From contig CAZUNB010000041.1 of NCBI GenBank assembly GCA_964622235.1, forward strand, positions 1 through 9,102: DNA of 9,102 nt, in the 5' to 3' direction. Positions within the stretch are counted from its first letter, which is position 1. Every line of letters begins with the position of its first letter. The translations under genes and the position numbers were made by a program. A model generated the notes under the pieces. The model did not search any database, was not told the DNA's origin, and saw only the letters and a program-made list of their open reading frames with translations. Positions 1 through 4,579 of the stretch are shown here, piece after piece. Origin of the DNA: CAZUNB01 sp964622235 (GTDB taxonomy: Bacteria; Patescibacteriota; Saccharimonadia; Saccharimonadales; JAGPDM01).

Positions 1-12
1 TATTTTCATCAT
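1..12 (-). CDS. 5' end of a gene leaving the left edge (first codons only)
   Basis: Two adjacent minus-strand ATG codons (at 12-10 and 9-7) are followed by AAA ATA up to the edge. An AAGGAA motif at 21-16 lies 4 nt from the first ATG and 7 nt from the second, so the second start has the better spacing. A TATAAT hexamer sits at 30-25. Only three or four codons are visible, so the product cannot be named and the gene itself is only likely. Confidence 0.3.
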
Positions 13-40
13 AAATTCCTTATTATTATATCGGTCATAT

Positions 41-60
41 AAAAAAAGTTATTTTAACTT
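41..60 (-). terminator. weak intrinsic terminator candidate after the two-helix membrane peptide
   Basis: On the minus strand a perfect 6-bp inverted repeat with a 3-nt loop (46-60) runs directly into a run of T residues (47-41) and includes the stop codon of the gene at 49. The shape fits a Rho-independent terminator, but the stem is almost all A:T with one G:C pair, so it would be weak. Confidence 0.3.
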
Positions 61-288
61 GAACTTGTTGAAAACGGCCTTGAAAGATATTCCAAGCAAA
101 AAAATGCTAATCGCCAAAACAGCGAATGCTAAATATTGAACGACGCCCGCAGAATATTCTTCATTAAAAAGACTGAAGAACATCAAAATTACCCCGATAA
201 GATTCAGAGATATAGCTACGGCAAATATTTTTGATTCTTTTGTATTCATATTTTTCATTGTATGATTCCCTTGTATTACTTCTTTCAT
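49..288 (-). CDS. small two-helix membrane protein, unknown function
   Basis: I do not recognise this 79-aa protein. Two hydrophobic segments (about residues 21-41 and 48-69) are joined by a short acidic turn, and the C-terminus is basic (FNKFKLK), which suggests a hairpin with both ends in the cytoplasm. The start is uncertain. The first ATG (288) has AGAAGG at 8 nt. A second ATG at 258 (69 aa) has AAGGG at about 9 nt, and a possible promoter (-35 at 319-314, -10 at 296-291) would start transcription just past the first ATG, which favours 258. A third ATG at 249 (66 aa) has TACAAT 7 nt upstream and could be leaderless. The longest form is listed because its SD is best. It lies 77 nt after rnhA on the same strand. 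Confidence 0.6.
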   Translation of the reverse strand: MKEVIQGNHTMKNMNTKESKIFAVAISLNLIGVILMFFSLFNEEYSAGVVQYLAFAVLAISIFLLGISFKAVFNKFKLK

Positions 289-290
289 TA

Positions 291-319
291 GTTATACCTT
301 CTATTATCAGCGACCACAA
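291..319 (-). promoter_or_regulatory. possible promoter of the two-helix membrane peptide
   Basis: On the minus strand TTGTGG (319-314) is followed after 17 nt by TATAAC (296-291). Transcription would start near 284, inside the longest reading of the downstream gene, which would make the ATG at 258 the real start with a short leader carrying AAGGG. The -35 match is only partial. Confidence 0.35.
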
Positions 320-365
320 GCGAATATCAGACAACCGCTTTATATTCGATAAATAAGCCATGACT

Positions 366-785
366 CTATAACTCAATTTTCTCGAGTCGTGCCTTGTTAG
401 CCCACTCATCAGCCAGTTCGTTGCCATCAGTTCCAACATGCGCTTTGACCCATACAAGTGTCGCCTGAGAGTTTTGGTAAAGCTCAAAAGCCTCCTGCAC
501 AAGGTCGAGGTTCTTTATCGGACCAGACTTCTTCTTCCATCCCTTGGCAGACCATCCTGGCGCCCACTTAGTCAAAACATTAATCCAGAATTCGCTATCG
601 GTCTTAATAGTTACCGGCTCGCCATCAGCCAAAGCCATCGCAGCAATCAGCGCCTGCCCTTCCATGCGGATATTAGTCGAATCTGGAGCAAAACCATAAG
701 CAACTGGACCTTTGTCTTCAACTACTGACCAACCACCAGGGCCTGGATTTGGACTGCAGCTTCCGTCAGTATAAAAAATCTTCAT
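366..785 (-). CDS. rnhA: ribonuclease HI
   Basis: Type 1 RNase H cleaves the RNA strand of RNA:DNA hybrids, removing R-loops and Okazaki primers in the cytoplasm with two divalent metal ions. The 139-aa protein is a single complete RNase H fold. The acidic active site is all visible: D7 in YTDGSCSPNPGPGGW, E42 in RMEGQ, D63 in KTDSE and D126 in NELAD, plus the catalytic histidine H116 in VKAHVGTDGNELAD. A tryptophan- and lysine-rich stretch at about 74-92 (WAPGWSAKGWKKKSGPIKN) matches the basic protrusion that grips the hybrid. Length is close to the usual 145-155 aa. No usable SD precedes the ATG. Instead an extended -10 (TGG-TAAGCT) ends 6 nt before it, so the mRNA is probably leaderless. 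It diverges from the K+ channel gene across 63 bp. Confidence 0.95.
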   Translation of the reverse strand: MKIFYTDGSCSPNPGPGGWSVVEDKGPVAYGFAPDSTNIRMEGQALIAAMALADGEPVTIKTDSEFWINVLTKWAPGWSAKGWKKKSGPIKNLDLVQEAFELYQNSQATLVWVKAHVGTDGNELADEWANKARLEKIEL

Positions 786-791
786 TGCTAT

Positions 792-800
792 AGCTTACCA
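792..800 (-). promoter_or_regulatory. extended -10 of rnhA placed for a leaderless mRNA
   Basis: On the minus strand TG-G (800-798) is followed directly by TAAGCT (797-792), a TGN-TANNNT extended -10. Six bases separate it from the ATG at 785, so transcription would begin at the A of the start codon. No -35 is evident. TAAGCT keeps only the TA...T frame of the consensus, so it counts mainly because the spacing repeats at other genes in the window. Confidence 0.4.
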
Positions 801-833
801 TCATTAAGCATAATCGCGCAGCAGTCTTTTGGC

Positions 834-842
834 TGTTATAGT
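834..842 (+). promoter_or_regulatory. extended -10 of the K+ channel gene, leaderless spacing
   Basis: TG-T-TATAGT at 834-842 is a strong extended -10 (TATAGT matches TATAAT at five of six). Six bases lie between it and the ATG at 849, so position +1 falls on the start codon. There is no SD in this gap and no convincing -35, as is usual when TGN is present. Confidence 0.5.
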
Positions 843-848
843 ACTTGC

Positions 849-1157
849 ATGGATAAGCAACAAGCTCAGTCATCACTGACTAAATACCAGTTTCGAATTT
901 TAGGATTTATATCTATATTAACGCTTAGTATTGGTACAATTTTTTATCATATAGTCGAAGATTTGAACTGGGTTGACTCAGTCTATTTCAGCACAATTAC
1001 GTTAACGACCATCGGTTATGGCGACATCACACCAAAAACTGACATTGGAAAATTATTCACCGTTTTTTATGTAATCATCGGAATTTCAATTATTGGTGCA
1101 TTTATTAATGCCATACTACGTCGTGGAGCAACAAGAAATGACAAAAAACATAATTAG
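849..1157 (+). CDS. two-transmembrane K+ channel subunit (KcsA-like, ion channel family 2)
   Basis: This 102-aa protein has the minimal potassium channel plan: a first helix at about 18-35, a pore helix starting WVDSVYFSTIT (41-51), the selectivity filter TTIGYGD (53-59), and a second helix at about 67-90 with a glycine hinge at G78. TIGYGD is the K+ signature, and family knowledge says four subunits form one pore in the cytoplasmic membrane. There is no voltage-sensor domain, and the tail after helix 2 is only about 12 basic residues (RRGATRNDKKHN), so no RCK or ligand domain is attached. It could set membrane potential or K+ flux; what gates it cannot be read. It stands alone, diverging from rnhA. 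The start is decided by the -10 at 837-842, because no SD is present. Confidence 0.9.
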   Translation: MDKQQAQSSLTKYQFRILGFISILTLSIGTIFYHIVEDLNWVDSVYFSTITLTTIGYGDITPKTDIGKLFTVFYVIIGISIIGAFINAILRRGATRNDKKHN

Positions 1158-1259
1158 TAACAGTGTATTTTGTAGATACTTTAATTTTTTCAAAATTAAT
1201 CAGCATAACAAATAATTCATTTTATCTAGAAAAATTACTTATTTATTGAATTTTTTTCA

Positions 1260-1703
1260 CTAAAAGTGAATACTATCGTACGCCCAGTGTAAAAGTGCCT
1301 GGCGTTGTCGACGCCTACAAGCCAAATCACCTTTTTGGCAGTTCTTCTCAATCTGTGCGATATGACGTTTCATTTGCCACCAACGTTTAATCTGTATTTC
1401 ATCCATTTCTGGCACTCGTCGACCTTGATAGTAGCGGAAATACCACTGAACCCAGCCAAGCGGATCAATATCAAAAATCCATCCTTTTCGTTGCCATTCT
1501 TCTCTACTTTGTGACGCATTCACTTCAAAATAATTCAGCATTTTATCGGTTTTAGTAAAATTCATTTTTACATTCTTAAACCAACCCTTTGGAAACTCTT
1601 CAATATCTTTTGCGGCAAAATAATTCCCACCAAAAATCCCCAGTTCAAGCATTTGTTTTGGTGTTAGTTCAGGTTGAAATCCTTCGTTTTTATTCGTCTT
1701 CAT
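1260..1703 (-). CDS. conserved aromatic- and Arg-rich protein of unknown function
   Basis: A soluble 147-aa protein with no signal peptide or membrane helix. The sequence suggests a widespread but unnamed family, in bacteria and some eukaryotes as far as I recall; I cannot give a family name. Blocks that look conserved are LTPKQMLELGIFGGNY (13-28), EFPKGWF (36-42), NYFEVNASQSREEW (57-70), GWIFDIDPLGWVQWYFRYY (74-92), GRRVPEMDEIQIKRW (94-108), RHIAQIEKNC (113-122) and RRRQRQALLHWAYDS (130-144). The density of W, Y and R with two cysteines (C122, C129) suggests a compact nucleic-acid- or nucleotide-binding fold, but that is a guess. TATAAT ends 6 nt upstream of the ATG, so the transcript is probably leaderless. 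It diverges from the 2TM/PadR operon across 99 bp. Confidence 0.85.
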   Translation of the reverse strand: MKTNKNEGFQPELTPKQMLELGIFGGNYFAAKDIEEFPKGWFKNVKMNFTKTDKMLNYFEVNASQSREEWQRKGWIFDIDPLGWVQWYFRYYQGRRVPEMDEIQIKRWWQMKRHIAQIEKNCQKGDLACRRRQRQALLHWAYDSIHF

Positions 1704-1709
1704 AGAATG

Positions 1710-1715
1710 ATTATA
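1710..1715 (-). promoter_or_regulatory. consensus -10 of the 1260-1703 gene, leaderless spacing
   Basis: A perfect TATAAT on the minus strand (1715-1710) is separated by six bases (CATTCT) from the ATG at 1703. No SD fits in that gap. The region 17 nt upstream is an A/T run with no clear -35. Confidence 0.5.
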
Positions 1716-1747
1716 TACAATTCTGTAATCTAAAAAATTAAAAATGA

Positions 1748-1776
1748 TTGACTCAATAGTTTACTATAGGTATACT
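1748..1776 (+). promoter_or_regulatory. full -35/-10 promoter of the 2TM-PadR operon
   Basis: TTGACT (1748-1753), a 17-bp spacer and TATACT (1771-1776) make a near-consensus housekeeping promoter. Transcription should start near 1783, giving a leader of about 20 nt that carries AAGGAG (1790-1795) 7 nt before the ATG at 1803. This is the only unit here with a textbook promoter and SD together. Confidence 0.7.
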
Positions 1777-1777
1777 A
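1762..1777. promoter_or_regulatory. possible operator overlapping the -10 of the 2TM-PadR operon
   Basis: The 16 bp TACTATAGGTATACTA has imperfect twofold symmetry: six of eight base pairs mirror, with mismatches at the third and central positions. It covers the -10, where a repressor would block polymerase. PadR proteins commonly autoregulate through such sites, but the sequence is AT-rich and could be symmetric by chance. Confidence 0.25.
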
Positions 1778-1802
1778 CCGAAAGTAACTAAGGAGATATT
1801 AC

Positions 1803-2252
1803 ATGAAAATCAATAAAGAACTGAATGCAGCTAAATTACTACTGCCATATTTATTCATAATGCTAGGAACAAACATTCTGCTGCATATTTTCATAGCCGT
1901 TCGTGGTAATAACATTGATATAGAGTCACAACTCTTTTTAGCGATTATAGCAATCTATTATATTTATTTTAATCAAATCAAAGCAAACAAACCTTTAAGT
2001 AAGATACGCTTTGGCAAACTAGTAGGTCATTTTATCGGCTATCTTATAGTTAATCTGGGTTATTTCATACACGCTTACGTACTGTTAATCTCAGACAGTG
2101 ATGCGATTAAATTTGGTGGTGGTCGTATTGCCTTAAATCCAGGGTGGTTTGGTGTGCTGTTTGGCATGGCTACTTTTTGGGGAATCGGATTACTCATCCA
2201 TACAATCGCCAGCGTGGCTTCACGTGGCTACGAGGATTTATCAAGAAAATGA
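1803..2252 (+). CDS. four-helix membrane protein with C-terminal 2TM domain
   Basis: A 149-aa integral membrane protein with four predicted helices at about 12-33, 43-60, 74-96 and 114-138. The C-terminal half matches the 2TM domain (Pfam PF13239) as I remember it: KLVGHFIGYLIVNLGYFIH (72-90) corresponds to the first helix with its H...Y..VN pattern, and WGIGLLIHTI (126-135) to the hallmark W-G-I-G-L..H of the second. In other bacteria 2TM domains occur next to regulators or fused to sensor proteins, so a membrane-sensing or stress role is possible but unproven. An AAGGAG SD 7 nt upstream fixes the start. Its TGA stop overlaps the ATG of the PadR-like gene (ATGA at 2249-2252), so the two are co-translated and probably act together. 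Confidence 0.85.
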   Translation: MKINKELNAAKLLLPYLFIMLGTNILLHIFIAVRGNNIDIESQLFLAIIAIYYIYFNQIKANKPLSKIRFGKLVGHFIGYLIVNLGYFIHAYVLLISDSDAIKFGGGRIALNPGWFGVLFGMATFWGIGLLIHTIASVASRGYEDLSRK

Positions 2253-2596
2253 CAGAAGAAGAAGAATATTTAAGCGAGCTTGTTATCAGCTGGCAACAAA
2301 ACTATAAAAAGAGCCTCACTACCCTGTTACTACTCATGGCAGTAAAAGAAAAACAGCTTTGGAGCAAAGAAATTATATTAAAAATTGATAATATATCTGT
2401 AGGTAAAATTGAAATAGATGAAAAAAGTTTATACCGAGCATTGCGTAGATTAGAAAAACTCGAACTAGTTAAGCACACTACAAAAAAAGCTGAAAAAACA
2501 GGCGCTAAGCGAAAATTCTATAAAACGACTGAGCTTGGATTCAAATTCATCGATAGCGTAAACCATATATTAATCGACCTAACTAAAATCAACTAG
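2249..2596 (+). CDS. PadR-like winged-helix transcriptional regulator
   Basis: The 115-aa protein has a winged-helix fold of the PadR kind. A first helix with leucines (22-32, SLTTLLLLMAV) is followed by a helix-turn-helix whose recognition helix is DEKSLYRALRRLEKLELV (57-74), where PadR proteins carry the pattern P/S-LYRAL-RLE--GLV. A basic wing with TGAKRKFYKTTELG (84-97) follows, matching the family's R..Y.LT..G. Only a short helix remains after it (about 98-113), so the dimerisation part is small. The open frame extends further 5', but the ATG at 2249 is chosen because it overlaps the previous stop as ATGA and starts exactly where the family begins. It probably represses its own operon; the membrane partner may relay or reset the signal. 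Confidence 0.85.
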   Translation: MTEEEEYLSELVISWQQNYKKSLTTLLLLMAVKEKQLWSKEIILKIDNISVGKIEIDEKSLYRALRRLEKLELVKHTTKKAEKTGAKRKFYKTTELGFKFIDSVNHILIDLTKIN

Positions 2597-2606
2597 GGTT
2601 TGTAGC

Positions 2607-3953
2607 CTATAGATTTACTAAATCTTTAATATTGATACGCTTTTGTGAAGCATCATCGCGATTTCTGACTGTTACAGTGTCATTTTCTAGAGTTTCGAAG
2701 TCGATGGTGACACACTTCGGCGTGCCGATTTCGTCGTTTCGGGCGTAGAACTTACCGATATTACCGCCACTGCTCCAGTCGACATTACCGTGTTTTGCCT
2801 GCAGCTTTTCATACACTTCGCATGCTTTCGCTACTAGCTCTGGCTTATTACGAGCAAGCGGCGTTACCGCCATTTTAACAGGAGCGATTGATTCTGGGAG
2901 TGCCAGCCACGTTCGGCCATCTTCTTCTTTGTAGGCAGCTGAAAGAACTGCAAGCAAGGAACGATCGATACCGAAAGTTGGCTCGATTACGTGCGGTGTG
3001 TAAGCTTCGCCACCACCTTTTGGTCGGTATTCAAGCTTGGCGCCACTTTCTTTGGCGTGGTTGCTCAGGTCAAAATCAGTTCTATAGGCTACGGCGCCGA
3101 TTTCTTTCGTACCAAACTCAAATTCGTATTCAAAATCTACGGTACGATTGCTGTAGTGGGCACGATCGGCTTCTGGAACTTCAAGCTCATGAATCTTTGA
3201 TTTTTCTAGCCCAATTGACTGACACCAATCATAAAAACGCTGCATCCAGTTTTCGAATTCAGTTTCCCAATTTGCTTCCTCAATAAAATATTCTAACTCA
3301 GCAATTTCAAATTCACGTACGCGGAAAATAAACTCTCGAGGACTGATTTCATTACGGAAGGCTTTACCAATCTGAGCCATACCAAACGGTATATCTGGAT
3401 AAAAACTATCGACAACATTTTTAAAATTAACAAACATACCTTGGGCGGTTTCTGGACGTAAATATGCCATAGAATCTTCGCTTTTGATTGGACCAACAGA
3501 GGTTTCGAACATCATGTTGAACTTACGGACTTCGCTAAGCGAATTTTTATCTGGGCTTTTTATGCCTTTATCTTTAATGACTTGATCCATCTCATCAAAA
3601 CTCATAGCCTCGGCGTTTTCAATACCATTTTCCTCGAGTAAGTGATCGGCTCGATAACGTTTTTTAGTAACTAAATCTTCGACTAACGGATCAGCAAAAC
3701 CGGCGCCAGTATGGCCACTCGCCTGCCAGACTTTTGGGTTCATCAGAATCGCAGAATCCAAACCATACATATCCGAACGATCTTCAACGAAAGTTTTCCA
3801 CCATAAATTCTGCAAATTACGCTTTAGCTGAACACCAAGTGGACCGTAATCCCAGGTACCAGCAAGTCCACCATAAATTTCACTACCTTGATATATGAAT
3901 CCTCGGCGTTTAGCGAGGCTAGAAAGTTTTTCTAAAGTTGCGTTATTACTCAT
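2607..3953 (-). CDS. glyS: glycyl-tRNA synthetase, single-chain alpha2 type
   Basis: This class II synthetase (also written glyQS) charges tRNA-Gly with glycine using ATP in the cytoplasm. The 448-aa protein is complete and near the lower end of the family's length. Visible parts are the N-terminal RRGFIYQGSEIYGGLAGTWD (16-35) with YGPLG (36-40), the glycine-pocket stretch RPETAQGMFVNF (166-177), motif 2 FRNEISPREFIFRVREFE (199-216), motif 3 with its ATP-binding arginine GIDRSLLAVL (328-337, R331), and an anticodon-binding domain (about 351-448) containing GNIGKFYARNDEIGTPKC (397-414). It is the one-chain form, not the alpha2beta2 glyQ/glyS pair. There is no SD: a -35/-10 pair puts the transcription start at the ATG, with no room for a T-box leader. 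It converges on the PadR-like gene with 10 bp between stops. Confidence 0.97.
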   Translation of the reverse strand: MSNNATLEKLSSLAKRRGFIYQGSEIYGGLAGTWDYGPLGVQLKRNLQNLWWKTFVEDRSDMYGLDSAILMNPKVWQASGHTGAGFADPLVEDLVTKKRYRADHLLEENGIENAEAMSFDEMDQVIKDKGIKSPDKNSLSEVRKFNMMFETSVGPIKSEDSMAYLRPETAQGMFVNFKNVVDSFYPDIPFGMAQIGKAFRNEISPREFIFRVREFEIAELEYFIEEANWETEFENWMQRFYDWCQSIGLEKSKIHELEVPEADRAHYSNRTVDFEYEFEFGTKEIGAVAYRTDFDLSNHAKESGAKLEYRPKGGGEAYTPHVIEPTFGIDRSLLAVLSAAYKEEDGRTWLALPESIAPVKMAVTPLARNKPELVAKACEVYEKLQAKHGNVDWSSGGNIGKFYARNDEIGTPKCVTIDFETLENDTVTVRNRDDASQKRINIKDLVNL

Positions 3954-3960
3954 AGCTACC

Positions 3961-3990
3961 AGTATACGTGACTTCTCTACATCTCTCCAA
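3961..3990 (-). promoter_or_regulatory. glyS promoter, leaderless or near-leaderless
   Basis: On the minus strand TTGGAG (3990-3985), an 18-bp spacer and TATACT (3966-3961) form a good promoter. Seven bases (GGTAGCT) separate the -10 from the ATG at 3953, so transcription starts on the start codon or one base before it. This argues against a T-box or attenuator upstream of glyS. Confidence 0.55.
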
Positions 3991-4080
3991 TTTGGAATAT
4001 AAACTGTTCTTAAAATAAACGTAGTTTTTATCTAATTTCAACTTTGATAGAAAAGTTAAGTAAATCAATCTATTTCGATC

Positions 4081-4100
4081 TACTTTTGCTGCCAAAAGTA
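4081..4100. repeat. perfect 8-bp inverted repeat with CTGC loop
   Basis: TACTTTTG (4081-4088), loop CTGC and CAAAAGTA (4093-4100) form a perfect hairpin. No T-run follows on either strand, so it is not an intrinsic terminator. Its outline (TACTTT, G/C loop, AAAGTA) resembles the hairpin at 4472-4495. Confidence 0.6.
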
Positions 4101-4169
4101 ACAAAACCACTGAGCTTATCGTCGCTCTTTATGAACTCATTGTTATTCTTACAATCGTCTGCGGAACTC

Positions 4170-4207
4170 GCAACCATTCAACTGCTACCAAGCAGTTGAA
4201 TGGTTGC
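4170..4207. repeat. 17-bp perfect hairpin with ACCA loop
   Basis: The left arm 4170-4186 (G then CAACCATTCAACTGCT) is fully complementary to the right arm 4191-4207 across the four-base loop ACCA (plus-strand reading). It is the strongest local structure in the window. Neither side is followed by a T-run, so a simple terminator is unlikely. A perfect arm of this length without mismatch suggests selection or recent origin. It could be the core of an RNA, a protein-binding site or a palindromic repeat. Confidence 0.8.
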
Positions 4208-4347
4208 TCAAACAGTCCTCGACTGGGTAGATTTGTAATAATGACATTCGTTCTTCAGGAGACTCCTCTTTTATGCCCAGACCCGACCCCGAAAATAAAG
4301 TGACTTTCGGACTAAGTCGAGCATCTGAAACAACCGAGAAAAACAGA

Positions 4348-4387
4348 CGGTTTATTGTCTTGAGTGATGAGGACAGTCTTTAGACCG
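4348..4387 (+). ncRNA. hairpin with G.U pairs, candidate element of a plus-strand RNA
   Basis: CGGTTTA (4348-4354) pairs with TAGACCG (4381-4387), and inside it TGTCTT (4356-4361) pairs with AGGACA (4370-4375), leaving an 8-nt loop. Each helix contains one G.U wobble when read on the plus strand; on the minus strand these would be A:C mismatches. That weakly favours a plus-strand transcript. No promoter was found for it. Confidence 0.25.
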
Positions 4388-4464
4388 AACTGAAGTGGAG
4401 TTTTGTAGGAACCCAAGTGATAAGTTGTCTGTTGTTCATCGTGTTGTTGAAGTTTTGCTCGAGA

Positions 4465-4554
4465 GTTTTGTATTACTTTGCCGGTGTAAAGTAATGAGTT
4501 AAAATGACAAATTAATTTTTTATTTTGTTTTACTTGCTGGTGTGAAATTATTAG
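4465..4554. repeat. imperfect direct repeat, two copies of about 34 bp, 57 bp apart
   Basis: Copy one (4465-4498) and copy two (4522-4554) share the order TTTTG, TTACTT, GC-C/T-GGTGT, then an AAA/TTA part, with about three quarters of positions identical and one gap. Copy one also folds, ATTACTTT (4472-4479) pairing with AAAGTAAT (4488-4495); copy two has lost most of that pairing. It lies just downstream of recO. Confidence 0.45.
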
Positions 4555-4579
4555 ATTAAAGCAAATATAAATAAAAACT

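Larger units (their letters stand above)
3991..4579. other. 589-nt gene-free region with several hairpins; possible structured RNA or decayed element
   Basis: This is the only long gap in a window where most genes overlap or nearly touch. I find no convincing protein gene on either strand. It contains a 17-bp perfect hairpin (4170-4207), a G.U-containing hairpin (4348-4387), two short hairpins of similar outline (4081-4100 and 4472-4495) and an imperfect direct repeat (4465-4498, 4522-4554). I looked for landmarks of RNase P RNA, tmRNA, SRP RNA and the T-box and found none. A further helix can be drawn between TTACAA (4149-4154) and TTGTAA (4233-4238), enclosing the big hairpin. A novel structured RNA, more likely read on the plus strand, and the remains of a mobile or repeat element both remain possible. 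Confidence 0.4.

Noticed and set aside
1181..1199. Perfect 8-bp inverted repeat after the K+ channel gene
   Set aside because: The stem is all A:T and no T-run follows on the plus strand, so a terminator call is not supported.
1255..1269. 6-bp hairpin spanning the stop of the 1260-1703 gene
   Set aside because: On the gene's own strand it is followed by A residues, not T, so it does not look like a terminator.
2607..2630. Short palindrome AGATTTA-C-TAAATCT at the glyS 3' end as a shared terminator
   Set aside because: The loop is too small for the full stem, it lies within the coding end, and no T-run follows on either strand.
2888..3286. Long frames opposite glyS, and similarly opposite xseA, rnhA, the kinase and the 1260 gene
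   Set aside because: They are mirror frames of strongly recognisable genes and show no motif or start signal of their own.
4273..4383. A 36-codon plus-strand ATG frame (begins MPRPDPENK)
   Set aside because: The nearest AGGAG is about 12 nt away within a palindrome, the frame overlaps the G.U hairpin, and length alone gives no support. It would deserve another look only if conserved.
3954..4579. T-box riboswitch, RNase P RNA, tmRNA or SRP RNA in the recO-glyS gap
   Set aside because: No T-box core, no GAGGAAAGTCC/ACAGAA pair, no tmRNA acceptor and T-loop ends, and no SRP GGTCAGG-type loop were found. An 11-nt likeness to a part of B. subtilis RNase P RNA near 4374 is probably chance, and the glyS promoter abuts its ATG.
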